Below are positions 9,752-19,276 of a stretch of DNA of 64,000 nucleotides, piece by piece. The position numbers and the translations under genes were made by a program. Each line of letters starts with the position of its first letter. Position 1 is the stretch's first letter. Below the pieces are notes generated by a model that was not told where the DNA came from, did no database searches, and worked only from the letters and a program-made list of their open reading frames with translations. Where the stretch lies: the NCBI RefSeq assembly GCF_016107395.1, contig NZ_JAAIKO010000019.1:62001-126000 (forward strand), given 5' to 3'. The DNA comes from Streptomyces fildesensis (GTDB lineage: Bacteria > Actinomycetota > Actinomycetes > Streptomycetales > Streptomycetaceae).

Positions 9752-11302
9752 GTGGCCGCATTCGGCGGGCGTATGAAGATCGTGGCCTACCTCAACCACG
9801 AGAAGACGCTGTTCTATCGCTTGGTTCTGGATGTGTTGCTGGACGAGGAGGCCCGACTCGGCGTCCACCTCAGCACGGCGCAGATCAGGCAGCGGGTTCA
9901 GGACGAGCTTGCAAGCGAACCGGACCTGCTGGAGGCCCTTCCGGCAGTCGAGGGCCTGCTCGAAGACCTGAACGGCTGGCGGAACGTGAACCGGATTCAT
10001 AACACCCGGCATACCACCACGCCCGAGGAGTACCTTCAGCGAGACTACCTATACCAGCTGACCTCAGCCGGCGCCCGGGTCCATCGCGAGATGAGCCGGA
10101 TTGACGAGGACATGTCTGATGCTGGCTCGCTGCAGGCCTCGATGCTTCCGGAGGTCCTCTCGTCCCTCGCGGCACTGTTGCGGGCCATTCGTGAGGAGGA
10201 CGGCGACCTCAGCAGCGCCCTCGGCGCTTTCCGGCGCACGACGGAGGGATTCGTGCGGTTGTCGGAGGACGCGAAGCTCTTCGTGCAGGGCCTCAACGGC
10301 TCGTTGGCTTCGGAGGAGATCCGGGACCCTGAGGTTTTTATTGCCTACAAGAATGTCGTGGTGGGGTATCTGCAGTCGTTCACGGTCGTCCTGCACCAGA
10401 GCGCTGCTCCCATTGCGAAGCTGATCATTCAGTCGGAGCAGGCGGGGCTCCTGACCCGGCTCACCGAGATGGCAGCGCTTGAGGCCGCGCCCGTCCTGGG
10501 TGTCAGCCACGAAGAGGTCGTCGTCCGCGAGGCGCAGCGAATGCGAGAGTTATGGGAGGGCCTGCGCGGCTGGTTCGTGGCTGCCGGAGAGCGTCTTCCG
10601 GTCGCCGAGCTGCTGCTCGACCGGGCCTCCGATGCGATCGCCTTCATCGTCATGACCGTCGGGCACATCAACGACCAGCGGTTCCGGCGGGCGAGTCGGA
10701 CGGCCGACTTGGTGGCCCTGGCCGGCTGGTTCGACGGCTTCGACGTGACCGGCGGCGGGCGCGAAACCACCTCCTTGTGGCGTACGGCTTTCGGCTCCTA
10801 CTCCTCCCGGCACCTGGGCCATCCCGGTGCATTCGAGGACGACTGCGATGCGCGACCCGAGGTCGCCTGGTGGCAGAGTGAGCCAGCTCCGGTCTCGGCA
10901 GAGCTGCGCTCACGTGGGCCTCGGGCGCACGCGGGACCCCCGCCGCGGGTCCGCGATCCACGGCGCGCCAAGAGCCTGCTGGCCGCCCGGCAGAAGCAGG
11001 AGCATGCAACGACGGAAGCTGCAGAGCAGTCCCTTGCGGGCAGAGGCCCGGTGCGGCTGTCGGAGCTCGGGCGGCTGGATTCCGCCGAGGCGGAGGTCTT
11101 CCTGACCTGTCTGGGACTCGTCCTGTCGGTACGGAAACGAAGCGGAGGAATCCGGCGCACGCGTACCCCTGACGGCCGCCTGCTGATAACGCTGGTGCCT
11201 GCGGCGGAAGGGGAGACCGCCGCTGTGGAGCTGCGGGGCGGAGTGTTGAGCACGCGGGACTTCGAGCTAACGCTGCTGGTGGAGGAGCGTGAGCGCCGGT
11301 GA
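9752..11302 (+). CDS. jetA: Wadjet subunit JetA, TIGR02677 family
   Basis: First gene of a four-gene SMC-like anti-plasmid system. JetA is the kleisin-like subunit that bridges the JetC motor. The sequence is helical and ends with residues typical of the family; near the N-terminus it shows NHEKTLFYRLVLDVLLDEE, then long helices through residue 300. I chose GTG 9752, which has GGGAG 8 nt upstream; ATG 9773 and a GTG at 9722 are alternatives. A leucine TTA codon lies at 10550-10552, rare in this genus and dependent on the bldA tRNA, which could tie expression to development. The stop overlaps the jetB start by 4 nt. Confidence 0.85.
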   Translation: MAAFGGRMKIVAYLNHEKTLFYRLVLDVLLDEEARLGVHLSTAQIRQRVQDELASEPDLLEALPAVEGLLEDLNGWRNVNRIHNTRHTTTPEEYLQRDYLYQLTSAGARVHREMSRIDEDMSDAGSLQASMLPEVLSSLAALLRAIREEDGDLSSALGAFRRTTEGFVRLSEDAKLFVQGLNGSLASEEIRDPEVFIAYKNVVVGYLQSFTVVLHQSAAPIAKLIIQSEQAGLLTRLTEMAALEAAPVLGVSHEEVVVREAQRMRELWEGLRGWFVAAGERLPVAELLLDRASDAIAFIVMTVGHINDQRFRRASRTADLVALAGWFDGFDVTGGGRETTSLWRTAFGSYSSRHLGHPGAFEDDCDARPEVAWWQSEPAPVSAELRSRGPRAHAGPPPRVRDPRRAKSLLAARQKQEHATTEAAEQSLAGRGPVRLSELGRLDSAEAEVFLTCLGLVLSVRKRSGGIRRTRTPDGRLLITLVPAAEGETAAVELRGGVLSTRDFELTLLVEERERR

Positions 11303-12579
11303 TGGGTTGGACCGGGCAGGAGGGTCACGAACGCCGCGAGGTTGTTCGCGCTCTGCTGCACACCCCCGTGCTTCGGCGCGAGGGCCGGAACAGGCGGCTG
11401 GTGGATCAGGCCCGTCGGCACGAGAAGGAACTGCGTGCTTGGTTCGATCGGCAGTTGGGATGGCCGCTGGTGGTCGAGCGCGACCTGATACGGCTGCTCA
11501 AGATCCCCGAGGATCCCGGACGCTATCCCGATTCAATCGTCCCCACCCCGCGGCAGTGTGCGCTGTACTGCCTGCTGTTGGCGGTCCTGGTCGACTGCGG
11601 TGGGCAGACCGTGATCAGCGAGCTCGCCGACCGCGTGACCGCACTCACCACCGCGCACCGCGGTCTGCGCAGATTCGACGCCACCTCGACGCGGGAGCGC
11701 CGCGATCTGGTCGCGGCGCTCCGGCTCCTCGCTGAGGGCGGCGTGCTGCGGTCTCCCCGGGAGGCAGGCGTCACAGCAGACTCCGAACAGGCCTACGTCG
11801 CGGGCCGCGGTAACGCCGTCTACGACGTCGACCACCGCTTGGCCGCCTCCGCCGTGGTCTGCCCAGTCCCACCCAGTCAGGCCGACGGCCCGGATACGCT
11901 GCTGCGCGTCACCGAAGGGGACCCCGGGAGCGGGGCCAGGACCGATACCGAGCTTCGGCAGTCACTCATGCGACGCCTGATCGACGACCCGGTCGTCTAC
12001 GTGGATGACCTGCCGCCGGACCAGAGAGAGTACCTGCCGGTTCACCGAGAGGAGTTGGTGGCCGCACTCGTCCTCGGACTCGACACCCGGGTGGAGGTGC
12101 GGGTCGAGGGCCTCGCGATCGTCGACTCCCGCTTCTCCGACATCGAGTTCCCTGCGGCCAGCGCTGTCTCAGTGGCGGCGCTGGCCCTGGCCGACCTGCT
12201 GGCCAGAGAGGCCGTCCCGGGGCAGACAGGCAGCTTCATCGTGAGGCACGACCGTCTCTTCGAGCTGGCGGGTCTGGTCGCGGAGCAGATCCGCCGCGTT
12301 GTGCCGAACATCGAGCGCAAACCCGTGGACGCCTCCGTCGTGCTGCGGTATTCCGTGCCCGTACTGATGCAGTTCGGACTCACCGACCCTCATGAGGACG
12401 GTGCACTCGTCCGTCCCGCCCTCGCCCGCTACCGCGACCCTTCCGGACGCGGGGCCCGTATCGCCGGGGAGGCATTGCTGCTCTTCGGCCAGGATCTCGA
12501 CATGCCGCTCCGCCGGAGCAAGCCGCAGACCGCTCGCCCCTCGCCCCCGGAAGGTCACCCCGATGGCATCGCCGACTGA
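11299..12579 (+). CDS. jetB: Wadjet subunit JetB, TIGR02678 family
   Basis: A 426-residue protein beginning with GTG that overlaps the jetA stop (GTGA); ATG three bases later is equally possible. TIGR02678 proteins are the winged-helix KITE-like subunits of type II Wadjet. Recognisable stretches are RQCALYCLLLAVLVDCGGQ, the EEFRR-like LRRFDATSTRERRDLVAALRLL and DPVVYVDDLPPDQREYL. It acts with JetA and JetC as an SMC complex that extrudes circular DNA. The last 17 nt overlap jetC, so the operon is tightly coupled. I see no TTA codon here. Confidence 0.85.
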   Translation: MMGWTGQEGHERREVVRALLHTPVLRREGRNRRLVDQARRHEKELRAWFDRQLGWPLVVERDLIRLLKIPEDPGRYPDSIVPTPRQCALYCLLLAVLVDCGGQTVISELADRVTALTTAHRGLRRFDATSTRERRDLVAALRLLAEGGVLRSPREAGVTADSEQAYVAGRGNAVYDVDHRLAASAVVCPVPPSQADGPDTLLRVTEGDPGSGARTDTELRQSLMRRLIDDPVVYVDDLPPDQREYLPVHREELVAALVLGLDTRVEVRVEGLAIVDSRFSDIEFPAASAVSVAALALADLLAREAVPGQTGSFIVRHDRLFELAGLVAEQIRRVVPNIERKPVDASVVLRYSVPVLMQFGLTDPHEDGALVRPALARYRDPSGRGARIAGEALLLFGQDLDMPLRRSKPQTARPSPPEGHPDGIAD

Positions 12580-15500
12580 CCGAACGCCGACGCCCGCGCT
12601 GCAGCGCATCCTCGACGGGGAACTGCCAGTGCCGGGCCGGGAGCGGTTCCAGCAACTGCGCCTGGGCCTCATCGGCATTTGGGAATACGAGGAGCAGGAA
12701 TTTATCTCTTACCGCAATGGGCTGATCCTGCGCGGGCGGAACGGGGCGGGGAAGACCAAGGTGATGGAGGTGACCAGCCCGCTGCTGCTGGACGCGCTGC
12801 TCAGCGCTCGGCGACTGGACCCGTTCGGCTCGACCGCACGCCCGATGCGGGACAATCTGCTACATCGAGGGCGCAGCCATCGTGTCGGGTACAGCTGGTG
12901 CGAGTACGGGCGCGTCACCGAGGACGGCAGCTACGAGTTCGTCACCGTCGGTATAGGAATGAGGGGCAGCACGTCCGTCAAAGGAGGGGTCCACAAGCCC
13001 TGGTTCTTCGTCACCGCCAAGCGTCTCGGCCAGGACTTCAGCCTGCTGAACGAGCAGAGGCAGCCATACCTGCGTAAGCAACTGGCAGTCCGGCTCGGCC
13101 CCGACGACGTCTTCGAGGACCGGCGCGCGTACCGAACGGCTGTCGCGGAGCGCCTGTTCGGCTTCGGTGTCGGAAAGCTGGCCGCCCTGGTGGAACTCCT
13201 GCTGGTCCTGCGCAAGCCGAAGTTGAGCGAGAACTTCAACGGCGAGCAGCTCAGCCGGATGCTGAGCAACGGACTGCCACCGGTCAGTACGGCGTTGCTG
13301 GATGACCTGGCCGTCCGCTTCGATCAGCTGGCCCGTGACCGCGACGACCTGGAACGGCAGGAGCGGCATCAACTGGGCATGTCCACCTTTCTGTCGGTGT
13401 ACTCCCGCTATGCGCGCGGGTGGACCAGGAGCATCGCGGAGCGATTGACGGAGGCGGATTCTCAGCTCATCGAGGCGCAACAATGCAGTAAGAAAGCCGT
13501 TGAGAAGGTCGAGCAGACTGAGAAAAAGCTGAGGGAGGGGCAGGAGGCACGGAGATGTTTCCTCGACGAGCGCGAGACGTTCCGAATCGCTGTCGATGAA
13601 CTTCGCATCGACCCGCTGATGGATCAGCATGAACTCCTCACCCGGCTTCAGGAGCAGGCCGAGGAGGCGGAAGCGAAGCTCCCCGACCTCCGACAGCGTC
13701 TGGAGACGGCAGTATCCGCCATGACTGCGGCGGAATGTGCAGCCACCAAGCAGTCCCGGCTTCTCGAAGGAGCCGCCGCCGTGCTGCTGGACGCCGAGGC
13801 GCAGGCCCTGACGCAGGCGGCCCGGACCCGCATCGAGGATGCCCACATCGAGCTCGCCGCAGCTATCCGTGAGGACCCCGCGCAAGCAGAGGCCGCGCTC
13901 CTGGGCCACGTGGAAGCCCGCACGAACGTTCTCCGGCGTGCCGTCGTCCTGGCTCAAACCGCACAGAGCGCCAAGACCGCACGCGATCAAGCGGACGAAG
14001 CTCTCCAGAAGACCTGGGCGCTGTGCAGGACGGCCAAGCTAGCCGCAGAAGAGGGTGAGCAGAAACTCGCGGACCAGATAGTCGAGTTGCAAGTCAAGCT
14101 CGTCGACTGGAGCGAGCGCTGCCAAGAATTGCGGCTGAGCGACGGCGAACTGGGTGAGCTCCAGGCACAGGCAGCGACCTTCGGCCTTCCCAGCGCCACC
14201 ACCCTCTCCCGGGAGGTCGCCCGTTTCGCCCGCCCCCGAGGCGACCTGCTCACTCGGCAGGCATCCGACATGGTCGCCGAACTCCGTATCCTGCAGGAGG
14301 AAAGGGACCAGACTGCCGCCCTGCGGCTGCGCGTCGCCCAGGAGACGGACCCCCTGCCAACAGCCCCGACGTACAAGCGGCGGGATCGTAGCGTTGCCGC
14401 CGATGGTGCTCCGCTATGGCGGCTGCTTGACTTCGCACCGGACATCGACGACGGAGCCCGGGCGGGCCTGGAGTCCGCCCTGCTCGGTTCGGGGGTACTG
14501 GATGCATGGGTCACCCCCGCGGGAGGCCTGCTGGATGGCAGCACTCTCGACAGTCTCCTGCCCGCTGACCGCGAGCCTGTCCTTGGCCGTTCCCTCGCCG
14601 ACGTCCTGCACGCGGTCGACCACGAGACAGTCTCGTCGCGGGTAACCACGGGCATTCTCGCTGCTATCGCGCTCGCCCCCGCAAACGCGGAGCAACCGCC
14701 GGGCGATTGGGTGTCGACCGACGGCTCCTGGCGGATCGGCCCGATCCACGGCCGTACCACGGCGACGCAAGCCGCTTACATCGGCGCCGCCGCCCGCCAA
14801 GCCGAGCGCCACCGTCGGCTGCAGGTGCTGGACGATCAGCTCTTCGAACTGGACGGCCGGATCGTACAGATCAACAAGCGGCAGCAGCACCTCACCGAGC
14901 GGCAGGATGACCTGCTGGCCGAATGCGACGAGGTCGCCGACTTGGATCAGCCGCTGCGGGACTGCCAGGTGATCCTGTCGGCGGCCAGACGCGTATTGGA
15001 AGCGCACAGCGCACAAAGCCAACTCGATAAGGCCGCGCTCGACGCGAACGAGATCACCTGGAAGGAGGCACGCGCGGAGTTTGAGCGCTACGCCAGGCTA
15101 CGCTCAACCGACACTCGGCTGGAAGCGCTCGCCACGGAGCAGCAAGCGCTCACTGAGTACAGGTCCAGTCTTGGCAACCTCTTCCGCCAGCTGGGCGCCT
15201 GGTTGGCCAGGGCAGAGCAGTGCACCAGCGCCGGCGCACTGCTGACCACCTGTCGCGACCATCAAAAGCTGGTCGGGACTGACCTGGACGACGCCAAGCG
15301 CGATGCCAAGAAAAAGCGCCAACAGCACGATGTGCGGCGCAGCGTGGTTGGGGCGGACGTCGACGACGTGTTGAAAAGGCTCGCCCTTGCCCAGGCGGGC
15401 CTCGCGAAGAGCCTCGCTCTGGAGAACGGAAGCCTGGCAGCCCTGGAGGCTGCAAACAAGCAGAACACTCTCGCCCAATCTGCGTGGACACAGGCCCGCG

Positions 15501-16840
15501 GGATCGTCGAGCAGCGGATGCAATCCTTGGACGAGCGGGGCAGACAGTATCAGGAACTCGACCGACTCGGATTCCTTGCGCTGGTCTCCACAGAAGGGCC
15601 GACCGAGGACGCCCTCGACGCTGTCGCCACTGCACATGCCTTGACCCGGCAGCTCGTCGACGTTCCCTCGGATCCGCGTGCCCTCGACCAAGCACGCGAC
15701 GATGTGGACCGCGCCCGGCAGGACCTCGAGGGCGTGCTGGCGGGTCCGGACTGGAAGGTACGTGCCGGCAACGAGGACCGGCTCGTCTCGGTCCACTTGT
15801 TCCACAACGGTCAGCACCTGAGTGTGGCGCAAGGGCTCGCGATCGTGCAGAAGGAGGTCCACGAACGGAACCGCCTGCTCGACGCGAATGAACACGACCT
15901 GTTCACAGAGGTCCTTCTCGGACAGGTGGGCGACCATCTGCGCCGCCGCCGCGCGCGGGCCAAGGCGCTCATCGATGAGATGAACAGGCTTCTCGGATTA
16001 CGCCGCACAGCCTCAGGGCACGTCATGCGCCTGGTGTGGGAGCCAGACCCTGACAAGGGCGATGAGACCCGGGAGGCATTGGCGACACTGGACCGGCAGG
16101 CCAGCCGGTTCTTGCCCGACGAGGCCCGCGACCACTTGATCTCCTTCCTCGGCCGGCAGATAGCCGTGGCCAGGGAGGCGGAGGGCGGAGCGGACTGGAA
16201 GAGTCACCTGCGCATCGCCCTCGACTACCGGACCTGGAGCCGGATCCGCGTCCAATACAAGACCGGCCCGCAACAGAGATGGACCGACATCGACGCCGGT
16301 ATGCACGGCAAAGGATCCGGCGGCGAGAAAGCCGTCATGCTGCAACTCCCGCTCTTCGCCGCCGCCGCGGCCCACTACGCGGGAGCTGCGCGGACCGCTC
16401 CGCGCCCGGTGTACCTGGACGAGGCGTTCGCCGGCATCGACGCCGAGATGCGGGGCGAGTGCATGGGACTGCTCGTCCAACTCGACCTCGACTTCGTCAT
16501 GGCGAGCCATGACGAATGGGGTTTCTACGAGGAGGTCCCCGGCGTGGCGACCTACCAGCTGTTCCGTGACCCGCAGACGGAGGGAGTCCTCACGACCCCC
16601 ATCATTTGGGACGGATCCGAGCGGCATCTCATGCTCGATCCGGCGCTGCTCGGCGGCAGCGGCCTCGACTTCGACGCTGACGACCAGCTCGGCGACGACG
16701 AACAGGCTGACGGCGAAACCGACGAGGACGAAGACCTGGACGACGAGCCCGAGACGGATGAGGAGTTCGAGGACACGGACGAGGACGGCACCACATGCGG
16801 CCGGACCGGGGGGCTACTGGATGACATGGACCTTGACTGA
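12563..16840 (+). CDS. jetC: Wadjet SMC-like ATPase JetC, TIGR02680 family
   Basis: A 1425-residue MukB/SbcC-like motor. The start is ATG 12563, with GGAAGG 8 nt upstream; an open frame reaching 12392 would run deep into jetB. Walker A GRNGAGKT is at residues 58-65. Long coiled-coil arms fill about residues 280-1120, with a hinge-like region in between (about 640-760). The ABC signature GKGSGGEKA is near 1248 and Walker B PVYLDEAFAGID near 1281. The C-terminus carries a very acidic tail (about 1370-1420, Asp/Glu-rich). A TTA leucine codon occurs at 15998-16000. Family knowledge: the complex loads on circular plasmid DNA and activates the JetD nuclease. Confidence 0.92.
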   Translation: MASPTDRTPTPALQRILDGELPVPGRERFQQLRLGLIGIWEYEEQEFISYRNGLILRGRNGAGKTKVMEVTSPLLLDALLSARRLDPFGSTARPMRDNLLHRGRSHRVGYSWCEYGRVTEDGSYEFVTVGIGMRGSTSVKGGVHKPWFFVTAKRLGQDFSLLNEQRQPYLRKQLAVRLGPDDVFEDRRAYRTAVAERLFGFGVGKLAALVELLLVLRKPKLSENFNGEQLSRMLSNGLPPVSTALLDDLAVRFDQLARDRDDLERQERHQLGMSTFLSVYSRYARGWTRSIAERLTEADSQLIEAQQCSKKAVEKVEQTEKKLREGQEARRCFLDERETFRIAVDELRIDPLMDQHELLTRLQEQAEEAEAKLPDLRQRLETAVSAMTAAECAATKQSRLLEGAAAVLLDAEAQALTQAARTRIEDAHIELAAAIREDPAQAEAALLGHVEARTNVLRRAVVLAQTAQSAKTARDQADEALQKTWALCRTAKLAAEEGEQKLADQIVELQVKLVDWSERCQELRLSDGELGELQAQAATFGLPSATTLSREVARFARPRGDLLTRQASDMVAELRILQEERDQTAALRLRVAQETDPLPTAPTYKRRDRSVAADGAPLWRLLDFAPDIDDGARAGLESALLGSGVLDAWVTPAGGLLDGSTLDSLLPADREPVLGRSLADVLHAVDHETVSSRVTTGILAAIALAPANAEQPPGDWVSTDGSWRIGPIHGRTTATQAAYIGAAARQAERHRRLQVLDDQLFELDGRIVQINKRQQHLTERQDDLLAECDEVADLDQPLRDCQVILSAARRVLEAHSAQSQLDKAALDANEITWKEARAEFERYARLRSTDTRLEALATEQQALTEYRSSLGNLFRQLGAWLARAEQCTSAGALLTTCRDHQKLVGTDLDDAKRDAKKKRQQHDVRRSVVGADVDDVLKRLALAQAGLAKSLALENGSLAALEAANKQNTLAQSAWTQARGIVEQRMQSLDERGRQYQELDRLGFLALVSTEGPTEDALDAVATAHALTRQLVDVPSDPRALDQARDDVDRARQDLEGVLAGPDWKVRAGNEDRLVSVHLFHNGQHLSVAQGLAIVQKEVHERNRLLDANEHDLFTEVLLGQVGDHLRRRRARAKALIDEMNRLLGLRRTASGHVMRLVWEPDPDKGDETREALATLDRQASRFLPDEARDHLISFLGRQIAVAREAEGGADWKSHLRIALDYRTWSRIRVQYKTGPQQRWTDIDAGMHGKGSGGEKAVMLQLPLFAAAAAHYAGAARTAPRPVYLDEAFAGIDAEMRGECMGLLVQLDLDFVMASHDEWGFYEEVPGVATYQLFRDPQTEGVLTTPIIWDGSERHLMLDPALLGGSGLDFDADDQLGDDEQADGETDEDEDLDDEPETDEEFEDTDEDGTTCGRTGGLLDDMDLD

Positions 16841-16841
16841 C

Positions 16842-18110
16842 ATGGGAAGCCGCCTCGCCCTCCATCCCGATCTCGCGCAGTGGGTGGCCAGCCCGGGCGG
16901 GGCTCTCTTCTGCGCCCGCGTGCGCCAGCACATCGCCAACGGTGGAAAGCTGGACCGCCGCCTTGGCCTTCGGATGACAGCCCGTGAACGCGCGGATCTT
17001 ATAGACCTGTTCGGTGACGCAGTCGGTGCGACAGGGATTCAGCTTGCACGCGCCGACACAGTGCTGCGCGGTAGCCGACACACCTTGCCGCTCCGGATGC
17101 TGATCATCGGTGCCGGCGGGCCGATCCGGACGAAACGCGGCCAGGCACGGTACCGGGCGATCTGCAAGCGCTATCAACTGATGCGGGAACGTGCTGAGAC
17201 GTTGGCCACCATCGCCGACGTTTCGGAACTGGCCACAGAACACGGACTGCTCGCGTCACTGCCGGACGACAACAGGCGTGTGCCTCCCGAGGGCTCCAGC
17301 GCCGCCACTCCTCACTGGGTCACGTACTGCGCCGCGGTGCGGGCAGCAGCAGAGTGGTTCCGTGCCGCGAATCGCGGCTGGAAGTGCAGCGAGCGTGAAC
17401 TGGCAGCGCTGGCACTCGGTGGAACCAAGACATGGACCGAGGCTTCCAAGGCTGCCTTCTCCAACCTGGTCGGCCGCCCATTCACCGAGGCCGTCCATAC
17501 CAGCGACACGGGCCTGAGGATGACCGGCCCGGCCGAATGGCACCGACAAGGCCTCGTGGCGGACCTCACCCTCGCTGAACCCTTCATTGAGCTTCCCGGC
17601 TGGGCGGTCACGAGAGACGGCCGGTTCGACCTCCAGGCTTGCGGCATCTTCCTCATCGAGAACCAGGAGACTTTCGAAGCGGTCGCCACGCGCACCAGCG
17701 TCCCCAGGAACTGGCTCTGCATCTGGACGGAGGGATTCGCCTCTGGAGCACTGGTGCACTTCCTAGGTAGCCGCGTGCCGGAGTCGTTGCCGATCGCGGC
17801 CTGGGGGGACCTTGACCCGCCGGGCATCGACATCATCCTCGACCTCTCGGACAAGTGCGCCCGCAGCATTCGGCCGATTGCAATGGACGCGGAGCTGTAC
17901 CGCCGCGGGCGCAAACTCGTGGAGGAACCATCGCAGCTCGAAAGATGGCTGAACCAGGCACAGCAGCAGGCCGACACCGTCCCGAGTCACTTCAAGGGAC
18001 TGGTGGCTGCCATGATCGAGCACGGAGGGCTGCGCTGCGAACAGGAGGGCCTGCACGAACAGGTACTCCCGTACTTGCACCGCTGGCTGGCCGAACTGAA
18101 ACAGTTCTGA
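16842..18110 (+). CDS. jetD: Wadjet nuclease JetD, TIGR02679/DUF2399 family
   Basis: A 422-residue protein starting 2 nt after the jetC stop (ATG 16842; TTG 16833 is an alternative). The C-terminal DUF2399 region is a TOPRIM-like fold. The acidic motif WGDLDPPGIDI lies near residue 321 and a preceding glutamate (IFLIENQETFEAV, about 270) supplies the other metal ligand. In Wadjet, JetD cleaves closed circular DNA once it has been fully looped by JetABC. All key acidic residues look present, so the four-gene system appears intact. Order jetABCD, with overlaps of 4 and 17 nt and a 1-nt gap. Confidence 0.88.
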   Translation: MGSRLALHPDLAQWVASPGGALFCARVRQHIANGGKLDRRLGLRMTARERADLIDLFGDAVGATGIQLARADTVLRGSRHTLPLRMLIIGAGGPIRTKRGQARYRAICKRYQLMRERAETLATIADVSELATEHGLLASLPDDNRRVPPEGSSAATPHWVTYCAAVRAAAEWFRAANRGWKCSERELAALALGGTKTWTEASKAAFSNLVGRPFTEAVHTSDTGLRMTGPAEWHRQGLVADLTLAEPFIELPGWAVTRDGRFDLQACGIFLIENQETFEAVATRTSVPRNWLCIWTEGFASGALVHFLGSRVPESLPIAAWGDLDPPGIDIILDLSDKCARSIRPIAMDAELYRRGRKLVEEPSQLERWLNQAQQQADTVPSHFKGLVAAMIEHGGLRCEQEGLHEQVLPYLHRWLAELKQF

Positions 18111-18195
18111 GTCCGTCCGGGATCGCAGCACTCGGAGCGGCATGTTTTTAGACTTGCTTTTCCAAGCCTCCGCACACATTTGGTGTCCGCCGTGG

Positions 18196-18567
18196 GCAAG
18201 ACCGCGAGAGCACGATGGCCGGTTCATTGCGGCGTGGCGCGAGCGCGTCTTAAACGCCGAGGAAGGCGTTAAGACGGCCCTGGGAGGGGTTCGCACTCAG
18301 CGCGAGCGTATCGGCGAACACCTCGGCCGGATTCGCGACCTGGAGCAATCTTCCCGCGAACGCCGTTTAGCACATGACGACGGAGAACACTACGCTCAAG
18401 CGCCAGACCCGCGCAATCACTAGCGAACGCCGAAGTCTGGAAGAGCGGCTGATGGGCGCCCGCGAGGGAACACTCGGTTCCTCATCAAGCGGGTCGCTGA
18501 GCTCGAAGTTCAGCTGGCTGAACAGCTCGTTCTCCTTACCAGGATAGCCGGGCAGAGTAGACCATGA
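18196..18567 (+). pseudogene. Decayed coiled-coil gene (two frameshifts)
   Basis: Frame 1 encodes RERVLNAEEGVKTALGGV and RTQRERIGEHLGRIRDLEQ; near 18350 sense continues in frame 2 from 18374 (MTTENTTLKRQTRAITSE), then near 18475 returns to frame 1 (RFLIKRVAELEVQLAEQ), ending at TGA 18565-18567. All three parts are heptad-rich and together form one plausible coiled coil. They resemble small coiled-coil proteins that accompany actinobacterial integrases (DUF6262-like), a guess from memory. It marks decayed mobile DNA between Wadjet and the HEPN gene. Confidence 0.55.
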
Positions 18568-18568
18568 G

Positions 18569-19276
18569 CTACTCGGTAGGAGCAGCCTGCAGAGCGAAAT
18601 CTGGCAGCCCTGTCCAGGACAGCGTCTCACCAAGATGGTTCGCCACGATGTTGGCCAGATGCTCGGCGCCTCCTCTATAGATCCGAGCACACGAGATAGC
18701 GCCATGCAGGGCAAGAGAGTGCTTCCCGCCCTTCATGGAACGCAGGACCGACGAGGCTGGCACTACGTTGTTCTTCACCGGGCCGGGCCACACCTCGCTC
18801 CGCCAACCGCTGGCCATCCCGTGGGACAGACAATGGCGCACCTGCATCCACCCCTGGGCAGCAGTCTTCGCCTGGTCCCAGCTCAAGGTGGCCGGCTTCC
18901 AGAAGGAGGCCCCGATTCCTGGCGGGGCCCACACATCGACAGCGAAGCCCGCCTTGAGGCATCTGGCTAGGGTCGGAAACTCCTTGACAACGAGCTTCTC
19001 GAAATCCTCGATGTCGGGATTTGTCAGGTTCATCTTCCTGACGATCTGGGCGAAGCTCTGGCCCTGACCATAGAGAACCGTCGCAAAGAAATCCTCTGCA
19101 AAGCCTTCAAAAGCTGACAAAACACCCAAAGTAATAGCTGGGGCAAGTGCCGCAGCGTTGCCTGCCCCGCCACGCCTTCGGGGGTGAAGCGCCAGGAGGC
19201 GCGACGGGACAATCAACGACCGTGCGAATCGGTCAACACTGGCCTGCAAGCTGGGAGCCAAAACCGCTGTTGCCAC
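18569..19276 (-). CDS. HEPN-like protein with R-x4-H motif (putative RNase)
   Basis: A 235-residue protein. The GTG start has a perfect AGGAGG 8 nt upstream. It is mostly helical: an N-terminal helix pair with SAFEGFAEDFFATVL (about 54-68) and, at 142-154, GWMQVRHCLSHGM. There R147 and H152 make the R-x4-H catalytic motif of HEPN ribonucleases and abortive-infection toxins; the layout is closest to MAE_28990-type HEPN proteins. No antitoxin partner is adjacent: the upstream side is about 800 nt without a clear gene. It lies head-to-head against the decayed coiled-coil gene, 2 nt apart. Function is inferred from motif and context. Confidence 0.6.
   Translation of the reverse strand: MATAVLAPSLQASVDRFARSLIVPSRLLALHPRRRGGAGNAAALAPAITLGVLSAFEGFAEDFFATVLYGQGQSFAQIVRKMNLTNPDIEDFEKLVVKEFPTLARCLKAGFAVDVWAPPGIGASFWKPATLSWDQAKTAAQGWMQVRHCLSHGMASGWRSEVWPGPVKNNVVPASSVLRSMKGGKHSLALHGAISCARIYRGGAEHLANIVANHLGETLSWTGLPDFALQAAPTE

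Noticed and set aside
12392-12562. N-terminal extension of JetC into jetB
   Set aside because: Would overlap jetB by 190 nt and has no ribosome site; ATG 12563 with GGAAGG is better.
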